From NCBI RefSeq assembly GCF_020541325.1, contig NZ_CP047399.1:310001-374000 (forward strand): a stretch of 64,000 nucleotides of DNA. The letters are read 5' to 3'. Origin of the DNA: Candidatus Vallotia laricis. GTDB taxonomy: Bacteria > Pseudomonadota > Gammaproteobacteria > Burkholderiales > Burkholderiaceae. This document shows, piece after piece, positions 20,000 through 33,399 of the stretch (its first letter is position 1; each line of letters begins with the position of its first letter). The notes below the pieces were generated by a model, which worked only from the letters and a program-made list of their open reading frames with translations, did not search any database and was not told where the DNA came from. The translations under genes and the position numbers were made by a program.

Positions 20000-22285
20000 A
20001 TGAAGTTTCGCTATCCTGTCGTTATTATCGATGAGGATTTCCGCTCAGAGAATATTTCTGGCTCCGGTATTCGTGCGCTTGCTGAGGCGATTGAGCGTGA
20101 GGGGGTCGAGGTACTTGGATTGACTAGCTACGGTGATTTAACATCGTTTGCACAACAGTCTAGTCGTGCGTCTTGCTTCATACTATCGATCGACGACGAC
20201 GAGATAGCTCTGGTTGACGAGGTCTCTACAACGAACGACCAAGCGCACGATCTCGCCCATGCAATCTTAGCACTTCGCGCATTCGTTGTCGAGGTACGGC
20301 GGCGTAATGCCGATATCCCAGTTTTTTTATACGGCGAGACACGCACATCGCGCCACATCCCCAGCGACATCCTGCGCGAATTGCACGGCTTTATTCATAT
20401 GTTTGAGGATACTCCTGAGTTTGTTGCTCGGCATATCATCCGAGAGGCGAAGGTATACCTGGACTCATTGCCCCCCCCATTCTTTAAGGAATTAGTTAAG
20501 TATGCTGACGAAGGCTCTTATTCTTGGCATTGCCCAGGCCACTCTGGGGGTGTCGCATTTTTAAAAAGTCCTCTTGGTCAGATGTTTCATCAGTTCTTTG
20601 GCGAAAACATGCTGCGTGCAGACGTATGTAATGCTGTAGAAGAGCTTGGACAATTGTTAGATCATACTGGCCCAGTAGCTGCGTCTGAGCGCAACGCAGC
20701 ACGCATCTTCAGTGCCGACTACCTTTTCTTCGTGACTAATGGGACATCTACGTCTAACAAGATCGTCTGGCATGCTACTGTCGCACCATGGGACATTGTG
20801 GTGGTGGATCGAAACTGCCATAAGTCGATCTTACACGCAATCACGATGACCGGCGCAATTCCAGTATTTCTAATGCCTACCCGCAACCACTACGGCATTA
20901 TTGGACCGATTCCACGAGATGAGTTCCAACCGGAGAACATTCGTCGCAAGATAGCTGCGAATCCATTCGCGCGTGAGGCAATCGCAAACAATCCAAGACT
21001 TAAGCCGCGGATTCTAACGATCACGCAAAGTACATATGATGGTGTAGTCTACAATGTGGAGATGATCAAAGACTTACTTGGCGATACAATCGATACGCTA
21101 CATTTTGACGAAGCTTGGCTGCCGCACGCTGAGTTCCACTCGTTTTACCAAGATATGCATGCGATTGGGCAAAACGCTTGCTGGACCGACGCTCTAGTAT
21201 TTGCAACTCATTCCACACATAAGCTGTTAGCTGGCATCTCCCAAGCATCCCAAATTCTAGTACAAGATTCTCGGATACCACGCTTTGACCGGCATCGTTT
21301 CAATGAAGCATATCTCATGCATACGTCGACTAGTCCGCAGTACGCGATCATTGCATCGTGCGATGTAGCTGCGGCGATGATGGAGCCACCAGGCGGAACT
21401 GCGCTTGTCGAGGAATCAATCGCTGAAGCACTAGATTTCCGTCGCGCGATGCGCAAGGTTGATGCTGAATATGGAGAAGATTGGTTTTTTAAGGTGTGGG
21501 GGCCAGATCAGCTTGTTACCGAGGGTATTGGTTCGAGACAGGATTGGATATTGCCGCCGAACGACCGTTGGCATGGTTTTGGCAATCTAGCTGAAGGCTT
21601 CAACATGCTAGACCCAATTAAAGCAACGATTATTACTCCTGGGTTAGATATGGACGGCGATTTTGGGGAGGTAGGTATCCCAGCCGCAATCGTTACTCGC
21701 TATCTTGCAGAACACGGCATCATTGTTGAAAAAACCGGATTATACTCGTTCTTCATCATGTTCACGATTGGTATTACAAAGGGTCGCTGGAATTCAATGG
21801 TTACTGAGTGCCAGCAGTTCAAGGACGACTATGATCGAAATCAGCCGCTCTGGCGCGTGCTGCCAGAATTTATTGTGCAGTATCCAATGTACGAACGCGT
21901 AGGATTACGCGATCTATGTCAACGGATTCATGGCGTGTACCGTTCAAATAATATTGCTCGACTGACTACCGAGATGTATCTGTCTAATATGGAGCCAGCG
22001 ATGCGTCCGACTGACGCATTCTCAAAAATTGCGCACCGAAAAATTGATCGTGTTCTAATCGATGACCTAGAAGGCCGCATCACAAGCATCCTACTAACTC
22101 CCTATCCCCCAGGCATCCCGTTGCTGATCCCGGGTGAGCGGTTTAATAAGACTATCGTGCGCTACCTAAGCTTTGCGCGTGAATTTAATACACGATTTCC
22201 TGGATTCCATACTGATATCCATGGGTTAGTTACCGAAGTGGTTGATGGTAAGGTCGAGTATTTTGTAGACTGCGTACAACCCTGA
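20000..22285 (+). CDS. Orn/Lys/Arg decarboxylase, PLP-dependent (fold type I)
   Basis: This enzyme family removes the carboxyl group of lysine, arginine or ornithine, making cadaverine, agmatine or putrescine and consuming a proton. The start is the ATG at 20000 (MKFRYPVVIIDEDFRSE), with GGAAAA upstream; ten more upstream codons are open but not family-like. The 761-residue protein has the N-terminal wing (residues 1 to about 150), the large PLP domain with STSNKIVWH and DRNCHKSILHA, the cofactor lysine in ATHSTHKLLAGISQAS near residue 408, and the C-terminal domain with GERF. All parts are complete. Substrate cannot be told by eye. A C8 tract lies at 20471-20478 within codons for LPPPF. Confidence 0.92.
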   Translation: MKFRYPVVIIDEDFRSENISGSGIRALAEAIEREGVEVLGLTSYGDLTSFAQQSSRASCFILSIDDDEIALVDEVSTTNDQAHDLAHAILALRAFVVEVRRRNADIPVFLYGETRTSRHIPSDILRELHGFIHMFEDTPEFVARHIIREAKVYLDSLPPPFFKELVKYADEGSYSWHCPGHSGGVAFLKSPLGQMFHQFFGENMLRADVCNAVEELGQLLDHTGPVAASERNAARIFSADYLFFVTNGTSTSNKIVWHATVAPWDIVVVDRNCHKSILHAITMTGAIPVFLMPTRNHYGIIGPIPRDEFQPENIRRKIAANPFAREAIANNPRLKPRILTITQSTYDGVVYNVEMIKDLLGDTIDTLHFDEAWLPHAEFHSFYQDMHAIGQNACWTDALVFATHSTHKLLAGISQASQILVQDSRIPRFDRHRFNEAYLMHTSTSPQYAIIASCDVAAAMMEPPGGTALVEESIAEALDFRRAMRKVDAEYGEDWFFKVWGPDQLVTEGIGSRQDWILPPNDRWHGFGNLAEGFNMLDPIKATIITPGLDMDGDFGEVGIPAAIVTRYLAEHGIIVEKTGLYSFFIMFTIGITKGRWNSMVTECQQFKDDYDRNQPLWRVLPEFIVQYPMYERVGLRDLCQRIHGVYRSNNIARLTTEMYLSNMEPAMRPTDAFSKIAHRKIDRVLIDDLEGRITSILLTPYPPGIPLLIPGERFNKTIVRYLSFAREFNTRFPGFHTDIHGLVTEVVDGKVEYFVDCVQP

Positions 22286-22419
22286 CTTAAGTCACTATTA
22301 ACACTAGAGTAGTTGAGTGATATTAGTTGACCAATGATAGTAGATAGCGCATGTGGCGTAAGAAGCTTAATCAATGTGTTAGTAGTCTGACGATACTGAT
22401 TAATAATATAAAGTCTTTA

Positions 22420-23829
22420 TTACAAGGATAAAGTAGTTCGGGCCGCTATAATAGAGGCCCGAACTTGTTCAGGCGCAGTACCACCTATGTGGTTACGGCT
22501 TGCGACCGAACCTTCTAACGTCATACAATCGAATACATCGTCACCTAGCAGCGATGCGACTTCCGGTAATTCTGATCGCAACTGCTCAAGATTTAGACTT
22601 AATAAGTCACGCTCTCCGTCTATACAAATTCGTACTGCATGTGCTACGGCCTCATGCGCATCGCGAAACGGCAAGCCTCGCTTGACAAGATAATCGGCTA
22701 AGTCAGTGGCAGTCGAGAATCCCTGCAATGCCGCAGTGCGCATCGCATCCGCGTTTACTGTAATACTAGCTACCATTTCAGTAAAGATACGCAGCGTATC
22801 AACTACCGTGTCAACGGTATCGATCAGAGGTTCCTTATCTTCTTGATTATCTTTATTGTACGCAAGCGGCTGTCCCTTCATTAGTGTGAGCAACGCGATC
22901 AGATGCCCGTTTACGCGACCCGTCTTACCGCGCGCAAGTTCAGGCACATCGGGGTTTTTTTTCTGTGGCATAATGGATGAGCCAGTGCAGAAACGGTCAG
23001 CTAATTCGATAAAGCCGACCCTTGAGCTCATCCACAGTATGAGCTCCTCAGACAGCCGTGAGAAGTGAGTCATAATTAGAGCTGCGGCTGCCGTAAATTC
23101 GATTGCAAAATCCCGATCTGAAACCGCATCGAGTGAATTTAAACAGATGCCGTCGAAACCCAGTGTCTTAGCGACTTGACCCCGATCGATTGGGTAGCTA
23201 GTACCAGCGAGGGCTGCAGCACCAAGCGGTAACTGATTGACTCGCTTGCGACAATCTAACATCCGATGAGTGTCGCGCGTAAACATTTCCACGTAGGCCA
23301 AGAGATGGTGGCCAAATGTCACGGGTTGTGCGACTTGCAAGTGCGTAAAGCCCGGCAGAATCGTGTCGGAATGCCGTTCCGCGAGGTCAATCAAGGCCCC
23401 TCGCAAACTCTTAAGTAGAGAAACAATCCGGTCTATTTCCTCGCGGAGCCAGAGCCGAATATCGGTAGCAACCTGGTCGTTACGCGATCGTCCAGTATGT
23501 AACTTCTTCCCCGCATCGCCGATCAATGCAGTTAAGCGGGCTTCAATATTTAAGTGAACATCCTCGAGATCGAGTTGCCATTCGAATTCGCCTCGCGTGA
23601 TCTCGCCGAGAATTTGCTCCATGCCTTTTCGGATCGCTGCCTCGTCATCTTGGCTAATAATCCGCTGCGTGCTAAGCATAGCTGCATGGGCAAGTGAGCA
23701 CTCTATGTCGATAAGTGCGAAGCGCTTATCGAATGAGACGGACGAAGTATAACGCTTAACGAGGTTAGATATGGGCTCAGAGAAACGCGCAGACCAGGTT
23801 TCGCCTTTTTTGTGCAATTGGGAAGTCAT
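22420..23829 (-). CDS. argH: Argininosuccinate lyase (ArgH)
   Basis: ArgH splits argininosuccinate to arginine and fumarate, the last step of arginine synthesis. The ATG at 23829 ([19 protein letters not shown]) matches the family start; the upstream open codons do not. The 469-residue protein carries [20 protein letters not shown], the catalytic His in [17 protein letters not shown] and the superfamily signature [15 protein letters not shown]. An A8 run in the lysine codons of this signature (plus strand T8 at 22945-22952) is a likely slippage spot. The gene converges on the decarboxylase gene. Together with ilvD it suggests that arginine and branched-chain amino acids are made for a host. 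Confidence 0.96.
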   Translation of the reverse strand: MTSQLHKKGETWSARFSEPISNLVKRYTSSVSFDKRFALIDIECSLAHAAMLSTQRIISQDDEAAIRKGMEQILGEITRGEFEWQLDLEDVHLNIEARLTALIGDAGKKLHTGRSRNDQVATDIRLWLREEIDRIVSLLKSLRGALIDLAERHSDTILPGFTHLQVAQPVTFGHHLLAYVEMFTRDTHRMLDCRKRVNQLPLGAAALAGTSYPIDRGQVAKTLGFDGICLNSLDAVSDRDFAIEFTAAAALIMTHFSRLSEELILWMSSRVGFIELADRFCTGSSIMPQKKNPDVPELARGKTGRVNGHLIALLTLMKGQPLAYNKDNQEDKEPLIDTVDTVVDTLRIFTEMVASITVNADAMRTAALQGFSTATDLADYLVKRGLPFRDAHEAVAHAVRICIDGERDLLSLNLEQLRSELPEVASLLGDDVFDCMTLEGSVASRNHIGGTAPEQVRASIIAARTTLSL

Positions 23830-24665
23830 GACAGGATAACATGATAATAGAGAGTGCCGCTTACGTGGTGCGGAAAAAGTTACATTATAGCATTTTGCCA
23901 CGATAGATTCAGATAGGCACTGCAAATTTTACATCAGCATACCGGATTAGTAAGAAAGTGATTTACTCATATAGTTTATACATTTTATTTCTAAAGAATT
24001 TACTTTGTATAAGTATCTATGCGTTCAAACTTGTTTCAAGATAATTAAAGCACATCATGAAGAGCATTATAGATACTTATGCGTACTGCCCGGCTCGCTT
24101 AAATATTAGACGAAGCACAGCACATCAAGATCGTCGTATCGATATTATCTGCGGATAGGGATTAAATTATGACGGCGAAATATTTAATATGGTATATGAA
24201 TAATAATGCCTCTAGCAAAAACATGATTTCCATAAGATGTTGATAACCAATTTATTGACCTATCTTATTTAGACCCCTAGATTCATACTACTAAAGTATC
24301 GAAACTGGGCTAGTTCGGCCCAATATAACTCTTCGCCTAAGGTAGGGAAAGCGATGTTCTTGCGACTGACTGAGTGAACTATTATTATTTGTTTCACTAG
24401 TAAAATATATAAATTGATTATTCTGGTAGTACTTCTGTAATATATACAGAGTGTATGCTTAATGATTCTCTTAAATAGCAAAATCATCTTTAAACTAATG
24501 CATACATGTCCTTGCAATTTATCTTTATATAGGGGGTATACTAGCGCATATTCGCCTCTAGAGCCGCTATAAGCATTTCGCTATTCTTTCCTTCCACCGT
24601 ATCACTATATTAGTCTAATTCACTATTGAGAATAGTTAGCATAGAATATAGCAATAATTGCATAT

Positions 24666-24695
24666 AATCAGAGGAAATCACCTCTTCCTCTGATT
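24666..24695. repeat. Perfect 10-bp inverted repeat
   Basis: AATCAGAGGA (24666-24675) and TCCTCTGATT (24686-24695) flank a 10-base loop. No gene abuts it; it may be the terminator of a lost gene. Confidence 0.7.
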
Positions 24696-25286
24696 AATAC
24701 AGTAACAGTATAATCTTATTAATGTATTGTGAGATCTTGAACGGTAGATACTAGTAGTATCTACTTTGCCTAATACAAATGACTAATCTATGCTCCTATC
24801 CGAGGATTTAGACAAAGCGTTGCCGCAAGCATATGGTTGATAGATATCGCTCAAGGGTGCATCGTTGTATGTCATATCCTGCATATACCTCCTCATACTG
24901 GCTATAGGACACTAGTCCGTAGCGTACGTAGTACTAGAATAGTGTAAGCGTTGCCGTACTATGGCATGGCGCTATGCTATACACTGATTATCGAGTCTGG
25001 TCTGCTATGTGCATCGTCTTCGAAGGCTTCTCTTCTATATCAATGGCGGCGCATCGCGTCCTGGTGTTAGCAGGGCAGCGGCGCCTTAACATACCTACGG
25101 TATGAATACCGTTTATCAAGAACGCATTTTTTATCCTAAAAGGAGAAGCGCTTCTCGCACTAATAGGATATACGTATATTACCAACGTAATAGACTGTAA
25201 TATTCATACAGAGCACAACAGTGCGTATAATAATCACCCAGGAAACCTAGAATACTAACAAGTAGTCTCAATCATAGTCATCGACT

Positions 25287-25309
25287 ATAAGTCAATACTA
25301 TTGACTTAT
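25287..25309. repeat. 11-bp dyad with one central base
   Basis: ATAAGTCAATA and TATTGACTTAT surround a single C, about 170 bases upstream of ppa. The tight dyad is operator-like, but no regulator is known here. Confidence 0.6.
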
Positions 25310-25476
25310 TATAAATACGTAAATCAGCGTATTGACTACTATCTATTCTAATCTCAATAATTAAACGCAAAAAGCAATATATTGAAATCGGATATCTTGT
25401 GAAGCGAGTGTAGCCGGTTGGTTGATATAATCAATTTTTACATCCCCTTTATCCTGTCGTTATTAGGAAATCCGAT

Positions 25477-26022
25477 ATGAGCTTCGATCATGTGTCATCC
25501 GGCAATGAACTGCCCTACGATTTTAACGTTATCATTGAAATTCCAGCTCAAAGTGATCCAATCAAGTATGAAGTGGATAAGGAGCTGGGTCTACTTGTTG
25601 TAGACCGTTTTATCGGTACGGGTATGCGCTATCCAGCAAACTACGGATTTATCCCAAAAACGCTTGCTGATGATGGTGATCCAGTTGATGTATTGGTAAT
25701 TACACCATTTCCACTACTAGCCGGTTCAGTAGTTCGTTGCCGCGCGTTGGGCATGTTAAATATGACAGATGAATCCGGGCGAGATGCGAAATTGATTGCG
25801 GTGCCAGCGGATAAGATATGTCAGATGACTGCAAATCTAAAGTCTACTAATGACGTACCAGATTATCTGCAAGAACAGATTAAGCATTTCTTTGAGCAAT
25901 ATAAAGCGCTGGAGAAAGGTAAGTGGGTCAAGATTGAAGATTGGGGGGGTGTTGCTGATGCACACGAGGAGATTACTAACGGAGTTTCAACTTTTATGAG
26001 AAATAAACACCCAGCAGTATAA
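25477..26022 (+). CDS. ppa: Inorganic pyrophosphatase (family I)
   Basis: Ppa hydrolyses pyrophosphate released in polymer synthesis, pulling DNA, RNA and tRNA-charging reactions forward. The 181-residue length is usual for family I. The metal-binding signature is present as DDGDPVDVLVITPFP, with YPANYGFIPKTL and KGKWVKIEDWGG further on. AGGAAA precedes the ATG. A G7 tract (25943-25949) in the WGG codons would be a slippage-prone site. Confidence 0.96.
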   Translation: MSFDHVSSGNELPYDFNVIIEIPAQSDPIKYEVDKELGLLVVDRFIGTGMRYPANYGFIPKTLADDGDPVDVLVITPFPLLAGSVVRCRALGMLNMTDESGRDAKLIAVPADKICQMTANLKSTNDVPDYLQEQIKHFFEQYKALEKGKWVKIEDWGGVADAHEEITNGVSTFMRNKHPAV

Positions 26023-27272
26023 TATACATTTCTACTTATTAATAACACTTACTGAGGTTATATATCATCAAATTTTACAGGCGCAGCACAGTCAGCCTAA
26101 TAAGATAGAACCTTATTTTTCAGAATATTGGAAGTGTGGATAATACTGCGACAACAGATGCCCCTAGTAGGCACTAATTATCTATTTTTACCCTTTCTAT
26201 TTATCAGGAGTTCTAATCCAATTTTAGAATAAATTAGCACTAATTCACACTTATATAAGTAGGCTGCATTAAGATAGCTTATCTAAGCATACAAACTACG
26301 ATCGACTACGTCAGACGTTATTACCCCCGGTATTTCTACGAGCAAATCTTCTATCTACAAGTTAGAGCAAATACGGTATAACATAAAATATTTGCAGTGA
26401 AGAAGGGATGCGGTAAAGCAGATGATCTGCAATTTAGCACCCGCATTGTTCCGTCTATTCTTAGTTATTGCTCGCAGATAGCCATGAAAAAAGTTGAATG
26501 CTATAAATGCACGATTTATTTGTGTAAATCACATCTATCAGATGTATAGACGATCGCTGAAATAATACAGCTACATCAGTCTTAAGAAGAAGTGCGATTT
26601 ATGCGAGAACTTCGGATGCTATACAAGTTCCTAATAAGCAAGACACTACTATACATCAGCTACTGCTTATGTCTGCTTAATATACTAACTGCGAATATAA
26701 AGTCGTCTAGCTAAAAACTCTAGCATCCGGCACACAGTCTCAAAAGCAATGGGTGTTTAGAAATTCTCCCGGAAGGAGCTATGCATAGCATAATTTTATA
26801 CATATCCATTCGTGATGGATGCCAATAGTTTATTTAAAATTACGTGCCTTTGCACAGATACATGCCGTTTTTATAAGCAGCTCTCCGTTTCTCCTTAGAT
26901 AGGAAAAACATAAATATGTGCAGCAATGCTGCGCGCTTTCTCTTACATAATAAGCGAGGGCGCTGCGTAGAGCCACTGCGCCACTGCAATAGTGTGCCCA
27001 TGATGTCGCTGTATCGGATCATGCCTAGTCGAATATTTTCCTAAATACTTATTATGCATATCTATTATGCAAGTGTGTACGGACTAGTTTCTTCCACAAT
27101 TACATAGCATGTATCTTATGTTGACATACGTTCCATAGAAATAGCATAAGTTGTACTTCATGCTCGGGTTATGCATTTTATTATATGTAGCGACCTTCGG
27201 CTGATATGCTTAGAATCCGTGTGAGATTATTGATGCAGTATATGATGGAGCTTACTTGTTTATTGTTTTGCT
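26023..27272. other. 1.25-kb non-coding stretch between ppa and nadE
   Basis: No recognisable remnant. A 60-codon frame at 26840-27022 (minus) has an arginine/lysine-rich sequence unlike any family I know. A single perfect DnaA-box sequence at 26135-26143 is expected by chance in this length. Confidence 0.5.
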
Positions 27273-28952
27273 ATGAAAATCGCTCTTGCACAAATCAACG
27301 TAACCGTTGGCGACTTTGTTGGAAATATTTCGAAAATCGTTTCTGCCGCTCAAACTGCCTATAATGCTGGCGCATCACTGATGATTACACCAGAACTAGT
27401 ATTATCCGGCTATCCACCTGAAGATCTTTTGCTACGACCAGCATTTTACACGGCAAGTCATATTGCATTGGGCGAGTTAGTTTCTAAGCTTGGACGTTTT
27501 ATTGGACTACGTGTATTAGTTGGTCATATTTTTTATAGTCCACCAATAGGCCCAGATAATTCCACCAAAAGTTCTGAGTACAAAATATCGCCAGTAGACA
27601 CATTTAATGCAGTATCTCTAATAATCAATGGCCAGATTTTTGGAACTTACTTCAAGCAAGAACTACCTAATACCGGTGTGTTTGATGAAAAGAGATATTT
27701 TAGGTCGAATCCAAAACCGCTAGTGTTTGAGCTGGAGGGTATAAAGTTCGGTGTTATCCTTTGCGAAGACGCGTGGCATCCATACGCTGCGTTGCTAGCA
27801 AAGGCGGCAGGCGCTCAAGTATTGCTAGTACTGAATGGCTCACCATATCATATAAACAAAGAAAATATTCGGGTTAATATTCTGCGCGACCGTGTTCACG
27901 AAATTGGCATGTCAATTGTCTATGTGAATTTAGTTGGTGCTCAGGATGAGCTAGTATTCGACGGGGGCTCGTTTGTGCTCAACGCACAAGGCGAGCTAGT
28001 GACTCGCCTACCACAATTTGTCGAAAAGATAGCGATTATTAAGTTCGATGGTGCACAGGCGCAGCGGAATGAAATTGCACCGTGTATATCAGTCGAGACG
28101 CAAGTCTATGCCGCACTAGTGCTTGGTGTCCGCGATTACGTAAATAAAAACGGATTCCCGGGAGCTATTATTGGGTTATCCGGTGGCGTAGATTCGGCAC
28201 TAGTACTAGCTATTGCGTCTGATGCATTAGGCGCTAATCGCGTTAGAGCAGTTATGATGCCATCGCGCTACACTGCGAAGATGTCTATATCTGATGCCGC
28301 AGAGATGGCACGCTGTGTTGGCGCGCGCTACGACGAGATTGCTATTACTCCAATGTTTGAGGCATTTCGCTTATCACTAGCTTCAAAATTTTTAGGCTTA
28401 TCTGAAGATTCTACCGAGGAAAACATTCAAGCGCGAATTCGTGGTACATTGCTCATGGCTATGTCTAATAAATTTGGCTCAATTGTATTAACTACCAGCA
28501 ATAAAAGTGAGATGGCCGTAGGCTATTGCACATTATATGGAGATATGGCGGGGGGGCTTGCTGTAATTAAGGATATCTCAAAAACACTAGTGTATCAACT
28601 CTGCCGCTATCGGAACGCAACGACTGCGTTTACTTCGCGTGATATTATTCCAGAGAGGATTTTAACTCGAACGCCGTCAGCTGAGCTACGAGAGAACCAG
28701 TCAGATCAGGACGGCCTACCTCCGTACGAAGTGCTAGATGCAATTATGAAAATGTATGTAGAAGAAAGGCGCTCTCTGTCTGAAATTGTCGAAGCTGGTT
28801 ATACTCAAAATGATGTTCAGAAGATTACGCAGTTAATTAAGATCAACGAATACAAGCGGCGCCAGGCACCAATTGGGATCCGAGTTACACACCGCGCATT
28901 CGGGCGAGATTGGCGCTATCCAATTACATCTCGTTTTAATGAGGAATGCTGA
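27273..28952 (+). CDS. nadE: Glutamine-dependent NAD+ synthetase (NadE)
   Basis: NadE makes NAD from nicotinic acid adenine dinucleotide. It is the two-domain form: an N-terminal nitrilase-like glutaminase (about residues 1-265) with Glu in TPELVLSGYPPEDLL, Lys near YFKQELPNTGVFDEKRYF and Cys in GVILCEDAWH, then the synthetase domain with the P-loop GLSGGVDSALVLAIA and the NKSEMAVGYCTLYGDMAGG block. The 559 residues cover the full family length to the characteristic INEYKRRQAPIGIRVTHRAF end. It works after NadD (62.7 kb) in NAD synthesis. A G7 run occurs at 28550-28556 in the MAGGL codons. The glnB gene that often follows in relatives is not visible. Confidence 0.96.
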   Translation: MKIALAQINVTVGDFVGNISKIVSAAQTAYNAGASLMITPELVLSGYPPEDLLLRPAFYTASHIALGELVSKLGRFIGLRVLVGHIFYSPPIGPDNSTKSSEYKISPVDTFNAVSLIINGQIFGTYFKQELPNTGVFDEKRYFRSNPKPLVFELEGIKFGVILCEDAWHPYAALLAKAAGAQVLLVLNGSPYHINKENIRVNILRDRVHEIGMSIVYVNLVGAQDELVFDGGSFVLNAQGELVTRLPQFVEKIAIIKFDGAQAQRNEIAPCISVETQVYAALVLGVRDYVNKNGFPGAIIGLSGGVDSALVLAIASDALGANRVRAVMMPSRYTAKMSISDAAEMARCVGARYDEIAITPMFEAFRLSLASKFLGLSEDSTEENIQARIRGTLLMAMSNKFGSIVLTTSNKSEMAVGYCTLYGDMAGGLAVIKDISKTLVYQLCRYRNATTAFTSRDIIPERILTRTPSAELRENQSDQDGLPPYEVLDAIMKMYVEERRSLSEIVEAGYTQNDVQKITQLIKINEYKRRQAPIGIRVTHRAFGRDWRYPITSRFNEEC

Positions 28953-30016
28953 ACTTCTTATCAAGCCAGCCTAGCTAAATTCACAGCACCTTATGCTAAT
29001 AAGGATCGTTTTAACCAGACATGAGTATACTAAATAGGCAGCTTCTTGATGAAGATAAAGATCGAATTAACTCAGCACTTAAAAATACCAAATATCAAGG
29101 TTTGGTACTAGGATAGTTTTACTATCGACATCAAACAATTTAAAGACGTACTAATAGAGCAGGAAATACTATTATTTATATAACCTATCTGTATGCAACA
29201 TTATAGATTTTGCGGACTTCTATTGGCAGTAACTGAAAAACTAAGATGGTAGTAAGATAATGCTCTTACAACAAAAGCACATTGTATCCACTAGCCTCCG
29301 TTGTACAAAACTAGAAGGGTTATTTCATTACCTCGGCTTTTATACTAACTAACTGAGTATTTAGCTATTGAGCATTAACCTCTTACTGATTATGCTTAAG
29401 TTTTTATCATAAATCATAATCAGCGGTTTAACTTTAATAGTTAAAGCGATACGCTAGGAAAATATTCCAAGTTTTTTCACATATTATTGCAGCATAGTCC
29501 ATCCATCGCGCAGGTCGACTCATATCAGCCGCTATATTTGACTGGTAATAAATAGCGATTTATTAACCTCAATTAGTGTTTTCAGATCAAATTCGTCGGA
29601 GATCCTTTCGTTTTTAAAAGGGTCTGTATGTCACGCAGTACCGCGTGCAGCCAAAAATTCAAAATAGTTGTGCAGATAGATGATTTAGGCGGCTAAATTT
29701 TGCTTAGCTTACGCTAAAAGTCATCGGCTACCGCTTATATGTGGACTGTAGCTTATTCCTAGAGTCCCCACCCCAAAAAGCTACAAAACTACTTCAGAAC
29801 ATTTTTCAACGTGTCAAAAAAGTCAATCTAAATAGTGGCGGTGCGTATAAACTAGCGTGAGTATCACCATGCTTAATACGGAGACCTCACGGATCCTGAA
29901 ATTGTGGAAGAAGTATGGCATTAGTTGTGCTAAAACACGGTTATCAATATGCCCGTCGACTTAAGATTATTGTTGAATGGTATCTCGCAACACTTATAGG
30001 CCTACTTCGTGCCTGA
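28953..30016. other. 1.06-kb non-coding stretch between nadE and trxB
   Basis: Convergent gene ends with no intact frame between. Weak plus-strand fragments near 29800-29960 slightly resemble an Smr-domain protein but are too degraded to call. Confidence 0.45.
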
Positions 30017-31329
<1,313 letters not shown>

Positions 31330-33399
31330 ATGACGAAATCTACGTACTCTTCCGAGAAAAAAGTTTTACCGAATCGTCTATCGCGTCTACTGCGTGAGAT
31401 CTACTGGCTGCTGCAGGTTGGTTTTTCCTTGTTTTTGCTAATGGCTCTCATTAGCTACAGCCGGCATGACCCAAGCTGGACACATGCCGCGTATATAGAC
31501 CGGATTGCGAACTGGGGTGGTCGTGTCGGTGCATGGATATCCGATATCCTGTTGCTATTTTTCGGTTTATCCACCTACTGGTGCATTGTTTTACTAGGCT
31601 TACATATCGTTAAAAATTATCAACGCATCACTCGTCACGATGCATTAGATAAACCGGTTGCTTCTTCGAACGAAGAAGGTTGGTTAGCTGAGATGCTGTC
31701 GTTTATACTCGTTCTTATAGCTAGCGATGGCTTAGAAGCGTTACAGATATGGTCATTTAAGGCCCAATTGCCTCGATCACCTGGAGGCATTGTTGGAGAC
31801 GCAATAGCTCGCGGTGTGCAACATGCGCTCGGGTTTACTAGTGGCACATTAGCACTGCTTCTCACGCTAGCGATTGGCTTGTCATTATTCTTCCGTTTTT
31901 CGTGGCTATCGGTAGCCGATCGTGTTGGTGATGCTACGATCAATATCGTTGTGCTTCTGCGGTTGTGGCGCGTTGAGAAGCGTGACCTCAAGGCTATTAA
32001 AGCTACTCAGAAATCAGAAGTAAGGCGGAAAGTTACGGTTGAACCTAATTCGGTACGGATTGAGGAGCTCGAGTCCGTGACAAAAAGACCCGATATAGTG
32101 ACGCTAACCAAGCCTGGGTTCATAGAAAATAGCGGGGAGGTTCAGCCGTTCCAGGATCCTCCTAGTAATAGGACGTTGCCACCAATTATGCTGCTAGATC
32201 CACCACCCACCAAATGTGAAGCTATATCTGCTGACACACTTAAATATACCTCACGACTAATCGAAAAAAAGCTACAGGACTTTGGCGTGCAGGTCAGCGT
32301 AGTAGGGGTTTATCCTGGCCCAGTAATTACTCGCTATGAAATCAAGCCAGAGATTGGGGTTAAAGGTAGCCAGGTTGTAAACCTTGCAAAGGATCTCTCT
32401 CGTGCACTATCACTCGTATCGATCCGGGTGATTGAAACAATTCCCGGAAAAAACTATATGGGCTTAGAGCTACCAAATCAGAGCCGTCAGATTGTACGTA
32501 TGACAGAAATCGTGAGCTCCGAAGCCTATATGAATTCACTCTCACTACTCACAATAGGGTTAGGTAAGGATATCGAGGGAAATCCGATATGTGCGGATTT
32601 GGCTAAGATGCCGCATGTGCTAGTGGCCGGCACGACTGGATCAGGTAAATCAGTTGGCATTAATGCTATGATTTTGTCGATATTATACAAAGCTAGCGCA
32701 GAGCAGGTCCGCCTCATTATGATTGATCCAAAGATGCTGGAGCTATCAGTCTATAATGGTATCCCGCACCTGTTATGTCCGGTTGTCACCGATATGCGAC
32801 AAGCTGGTCACGCGCTGAACTGGGCAGTCAGCGAAATGGAGCGGCGCTATAAGTTAATGAGTAAGTTTGGAGTGCGCAATCTAGCTGGTTACAATAGTAA
32901 GATTAGTAACGCAACAAAGAATAACCAGAAAATTATGAATCCGTTCAGCTCAGTACCCGACGAACTCGAGCCGATTGAAAATCTGCCGTTCATTGTAGTT
33001 ATTATTGATGAATTAGCTGATCTAATAATGGTGGTTGGTAAGAAAATAGAGGACCTAATTGTTCGGATCGCACAGAAAGCACGCGCGGCTGGCATTCATC
33101 TTGTGCTTGCGACCCAGCGTCCATCGGTTAATGTAATAACCGGATTAATCAAGGCAAACGTGCCTACGCGTATTGCGTTTCAGGTATCATCGAAGATTGA
33201 TTCTCGCACAATTCTAGACCAGATGGGTGCCGAATTATTGCTTGGCCAAGGTGATATGTTATATCTAACACCAGGCAAAGGGTTTCCAATCCGCGTCCAT
33301 GGCGCATTTGTATCCGACGATGAGGTTCATCGTGTCGTCGAAAAACTTAAAAAGCATGGCGATTTGAATTATATAGATGGCATTTTGGATAGGGGGTAA
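31330..33399 (+). CDS. ftsK: DNA translocase FtsK, lacking the gamma domain
   Basis: FtsK sits at the septum and pumps chromosome ends apart before division. The 689-residue protein has four N-terminal membrane helices (about residues 27-190), a short linker, and the alpha/beta motor with Walker [17 protein letters not shown], Walker [15 protein letters not shown] and [19 protein letters not shown]. It ends at YIDGILDRG, whereas Burkholderia FtsK continues with an acidic linker and the winged-helix gamma domain that reads KOPS sites and activates XerD. Adding one G to the run at 33392-33396 would read into acidic [14 protein letters not shown], so a one-base loss explains the stop. The motor domain is intact. 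Confidence 0.93.
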   Translation: MTKSTYSSEKKVLPNRLSRLLREIYWLLQVGFSLFLLMALISYSRHDPSWTHAAYIDRIANWGGRVGAWISDILLLFFGLSTYWCIVLLGLHIVKNYQRITRHDALDKPVASSNEEGWLAEMLSFILVLIASDGLEALQIWSFKAQLPRSPGGIVGDAIARGVQHALGFTSGTLALLLTLAIGLSLFFRFSWLSVADRVGDATINIVVLLRLWRVEKRDLKAIKATQKSEVRRKVTVEPNSVRIEELESVTKRPDIVTLTKPGFIENSGEVQPFQDPPSNRTLPPIMLLDPPPTKCEAISADTLKYTSRLIEKKLQDFGVQVSVVGVYPGPVITRYEIKPEIGVKGSQVVNLAKDLSRALSLVSIRVIETIPGKNYMGLELPNQSRQIVRMTEIVSSEAYMNSLSLLTIGLGKDIEGNPICADLAKMPHVLVAGTTGSGKSVGINAMILSILYKASAEQVRLIMIDPKMLELSVYNGIPHLLCPVVTDMRQAGHALNWAVSEMERRYKLMSKFGVRNLAGYNSKISNATKNNQKIMNPFSSVPDELEPIENLPFIVVIIDELADLIMVVGKKIEDLIVRIAQKARAAGIHLVLATQRPSVNVITGLIKANVPTRIAFQVSSKIDSRTILDQMGAELLLGQGDMLYLTPGKGFPIRVHGAFVSDDEVHRVVEKLKKHGDLNYIDGILDRG

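Larger units (their letters stand above)
23830..25476. other. 1.6-kb non-coding stretch between argH and ppa
   Basis: Relatives carry ppc and hem genes in this area, but I could not recover convincing pieces of them. It holds a perfect 10-bp inverted repeat at 24666-24695 and a 23-base dyad at 25287-25309. Short frames at 24269-24517 and 24988-25185 look random. Confidence 0.5.

Noticed and set aside
29800-29960. Possible Smr-domain gene fossil downstream of trxB
   Set aside because: Only a short MALVVLKHG-like match and loose upstream similarity; too weak to separate from chance.
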